Positions 62,210 through 64,000 of a DNA stretch of 64,000 bases are shown here, piece by piece. The notes beneath the pieces are model-generated. The model saw only the letters and a program-made list of their open reading frames with translations, ran no database searches and was not told the origin of the DNA. Positions within the stretch are counted from its first letter, which is position 1; each line of letters opens with the position of its first letter. The stretch lies in NCBI RefSeq assembly GCF_014199195.1, contig NZ_JACIJE010000003.1, positions 310,001 to 374,000 on the forward strand, read 5' to 3'. The stretch comes from Neoroseomonas alkaliterrae (GTDB lineage: Bacteria > Pseudomonadota > Alphaproteobacteria > Acetobacterales > Acetobacteraceae). The translations under genes were made by a program, and so were the position numbers.

Positions 62210-63076
62210 ATGCTCTCGGGACTGTCCGGCAATCTCCGCGGCGGCGCGCTGATGGCGGCCGCGGCGGTGCTCTTCGCCGCCGAGGCGCTGGCGATCCGCT
62301 GGATGACCGCGCGCGGCGTGCCGGTCGAGGTGCAGGTCTTCTTCCGCTCCCTCGGCCAGTTGTTCTGGGTGGCGCCGATGATCGCGGCGAGCGGGCTTGC
62401 CGTGTTCCGCACGGCGCGGCCTGGGCTGCACCTGCTGCGCGGCGCCTCCTCGCTGCTGACCTGGGGGTTCTACTACGCCTCCTTCGGGCCGCTCGACCTC
62501 GCCACCGCGACGGTGCTCTCCTTCACCAACGTAATGTTCACCACACTGCTCGCGGGGCCCGTGCTGGGCGAGCGGGTGGACCGCTGGCGCTGGGCCGGCA
62601 CCATCGCGGGCTTCATCGGGGTCGCGGTGATGCTGCGGCCGGGCACCACGGTCTCGGCCTTCGGCGTCGCGCTCGCGCTCGCCTCGGCGATCACCTGGTG
62701 CGGCATCACCCTCTCCTCGCGCGTGCTGGCGCAGATCGACCGCAACACGACCATCATGGCCTGGGTGGGGCTGGTGACGACCGCCGGCTCCCTGCCCTTC
62801 GCCATCGCGGCCTGGGTGCCGCTCGGCCTGCCGGAGATCGCGATGCTGCTCGCGGTCGCTGGCTTCGCGCCGGGCATCATCTGGCTGATCACGAGCGCCT
62901 ACCGGCACGGCGAGGCCTCGGCCATCGCGCCCTTCCAGTATCTGCGGCTGATCGTGGTCGCGCTCTTCGGCTGGGCGGTGTTCCACGAGGTGCCGGATGG
63001 CTGGACTTGGCTCGGCGCGGCGGTGATCCTCGGCGGCGCCGTGGTGGTCACGATCGCGGAGGCGCGCCGCCGCTGA
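62210..63076 (+). CDS. EamA/DMT-family transporter
   Basis: 288 residues with ten predicted membrane helices in two EamA repeats: RGGALMAAAAVLFAAEALAI at the start, LATATVLSFTNVMFTTLLAG (first EamA hallmark) and ASAIAPFQYLRLIVVALFGW (second). It probably exports a small metabolite such as an amino or keto acid. Divergent from the ketopantoate-reductase-like gene, hence perhaps coregulated. The end overlaps the convergent GGCT gene by 29 bp. Confidence 0.9.
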   Translation: MLSGLSGNLRGGALMAAAAVLFAAEALAIRWMTARGVPVEVQVFFRSLGQLFWVAPMIAASGLAVFRTARPGLHLLRGASSLLTWGFYYASFGPLDLATATVLSFTNVMFTTLLAGPVLGERVDRWRWAGTIAGFIGVAVMLRPGTTVSAFGVALALASAITWCGITLSSRVLAQIDRNTTIMAWVGLVTTAGSLPFAIAAWVPLGLPEIAMLLAVAGFAPGIIWLITSAYRHGEASAIAPFQYLRLIVVALFGWAVFHEVPDGWTWLGAAVILGGAVVVTIAEARRR

Positions 63077-63488
63077 AGCCCGAGGCCGCGATGGCCGCCT
63101 CGAGCGGCGCGAGGTCGAAGGCGAAGTCGCGATAGCCGTCGCGCAGGCGCTGCACGTATTCGGCCGCGGGCGGGCCGGGGCGGCGGCGGATCTCCATGTA
63201 GGTCCAGGCCATGCGGCCATCGGGCAGCGCGATGCGCGTGCGCTCGTAGGTGTGCGGCCCCTCATGGCCGTCCAGCGCCGCGAGGTCGGCCGCCGTGACG
63301 CGCCAGAGCCCGACCGGGCAGGCGGCGTCGGCGGCGCGCTCGATCAGGGCGAAGCGCCGCAGCACGAGGCGCCAGCCGGGCAGGAGCAGGCTGCCCGCGA
63401 CCACCGCATCGGGGCAGCGCCGTCGCATCTGGTCGTGCCAGAGGTTGCTGCCATAGGCTGCGTAGGGTTCAGGGAGATACTCAGGCAT
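63048..63488 (-). CDS. Gamma-glutamylcyclotransferase-like (AIG2/GGCT fold) protein
   Basis: 146 residues. YAAYGSNLW (the YGSNL substrate loop) lies near residue 10; the expected catalytic acid is in the DLAALDGHEG stretch, and YERTRIALPDGRMAWTYM follows. Family enzymes form 5-oxoproline from gamma-glutamyl compounds. Its start codon shares CATG with the divergent MBL gene, so the two promoters must lie in each other's coding parts. Substrate unknown. Confidence 0.88.
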   Translation of the reverse strand: MPEYLPEPYAAYGSNLWHDQMRRRCPDAVVAGSLLLPGWRLVLRRFALIERAADAACPVGLWRVTAADLAALDGHEGPHTYERTRIALPDGRMAWTYMEIRRRPGPPAAEYVQRLRDGYRDFAFDLAPLEAAIAASGFSGGAPPRS

Positions 63489-64000
63489 GCAGGCGCCCCC
63501 GCCGGTGGACCGGATCGAGATAACCGTCCTCGTGGACAACGTCACGGACACGCTCTCCTCCACGCCGCCCTTCGTGACGCGGGAATGGACGCGGCTGCAG
63601 CGCATGGGGATGAAGCGCAGCTCGGGCGGGGCGATCTGCTGCGCCAATCACGGGCTCTCGCTCGTCATCGCGGTGGAGGCGGGCGGCGAGCGCCGCACCA
63701 TCCTCTTCGACGGCGGGCCGGTGGACTACGCGGTGGAGCGCAACGGCACGCGGCTCGGCGTGCCGTTCGGCGCCATCGAGGCGATGGTGCTCTCGCACGG
63801 CCACTGGGACCACGCCGGCGGGCTGCCCAAGGCGATCGAGATGGTGCGCGCGGCCAATGGCGGGCGCGCAGTGCCGCTCTGCCTGCATCCCGGGATGCCG
63901 CGCGAGCGCGGCTCGCGCCAGCCCGATGGCGGCGTGCTGCCGATGGACCGCGTGCCCGCGCCCGAGGGCTGGGCCGCGATGGGGGCGGAGCCGATCGTCA
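63487..64000 (+). CDS. MBL-fold metallo-hydrolase, N-terminal part (runs off the window)
   Basis: 171 codons to the window edge. ITVLVDNVTDTL at the start, TILFDGGPVD, and LSHGHWDHAGGLP (HxHxDH metal motif) identify a metallo-beta-lactamase fold of the DHPP-synthase-related group (TIGR-like '7,8-dihydropterin-6-methyl' family by memory). Further metal ligands are beyond the edge except His in CLHPG. Substrate unknown. Start ATG 63487 overlaps the opposing ATG. Confidence 0.88.
   Translation, partial: MQAPPPVDRIEITVLVDNVTDTLSSTPPFVTREWTRLQRMGMKRSSGGAICCANHGLSLVIAVEAGGERRTILFDGGPVDYAVERNGTRLGVPFGAIEAMVLSHGHWDHAGGLPKAIEMVRAANGGRAVPLCLHPGMPRERGSRQPDGGVLPMDRVPAPEGWAAMGAEPIV

Overview
The window is very GC-rich (roughly 70-75% by eye) and tightly packed. 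Gene content points to an alphaproteobacterium, most likely of the Acetobacteraceae (Roseomonas-like). The basis is DUF1491 and DUF533 proteins, orphan Bug/TctC receptors, TRAP transporters, an NdvA-type glucan exporter and an ABC-dependent capsule locus. This assignment is an inference from gene content; there is no rRNA, tRNA or CRISPR array here to confirm it.

Layout. (1) 1-771: end of a cysteine hydrolase gene and a hotdog thioesterase. (2) 1002-20135: a capsule locus. On the plus strand it has a GT4 glycosyltransferase, a 2,391-residue iterative type I PKS, an alpha-oxoamine synthase and a formyltransferase-fold protein. Facing these are a membrane alkaline-phosphatase-superfamily enzyme, an SDR and a 5'-truncated kpsS. 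Then come kpsM, kpsT, kpsE and kpsD in an overlapping operon. This is the rkpA-J / wcbO-T type of set, thought to build the lipid part of ABC-exported capsules. A block of low-GC DNA of about 0.95 kb sits between the kpsS remnant and a second truncated gene just before kpsM. (3) 20140-22278: a calcineurin-like phosphoesterase and a Ser/Thr kinase fused to a UspA domain follow kpsD directly. (4) 22301-30539: LysR regulator, RF3, tungstate transporter tupBCA, galU, an OmpA-like protein and small proteins, interspersed with a composite palindromic repeat. (5) 30679-41545: chemoreceptor with a PilZ tail, manC, HicA-like protein, TRAP transporter with duplicated receptor, VOC protein, TAXI protein and mscL. 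(6) 41556-48735: esterase, DUF4011-type helicase-nuclease, small membrane protein, SDR and CBS protein. (7) 48919-64000: NdvA-like exporter, three orphan TctC receptors, then an M81 / racemase-fold / TauD-fold / M20 metabolic block, SDR, ketopantoate-reductase-like enzyme, EamA exporter, GGCT-like protein and an MBL hydrolase that runs off the end.

Three points deserve attention. First, the composite repeat (hairpin A - GC linker - hairpin B, about 130 bp) carries TGATAC at both ends of hairpin A. Three genes (prfC, the OmpA-like gene and a 71-aa gene) take their stop codon exactly from a full hairpin A, and galU stops on the same TGATACCC word beside a decayed hairpin. In the OmpA-like gene the last 28 residues are repeat-encoded. 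Second, the capsule lipid-anchor set looks complete except that kpsS has lost its N-terminal half at the foreign insertion. Third, the racemase-fold and TauD-fold proteins encoded by overlapping genes both appear to lack the catalytic residues of their families, so their chemistry is open.

How genes fit together: galU (UDP-glucose), manC (GDP-mannose) and the NdvA-like exporter supply or export surface glycans; the PKS, oxoamine synthase and partners would make the anchor; KpsMTED would export the chain; and the phosphoesterase/kinase pair is placed to regulate it. No functional data are available here, so all pathway statements are inferences from family and neighbourhood.
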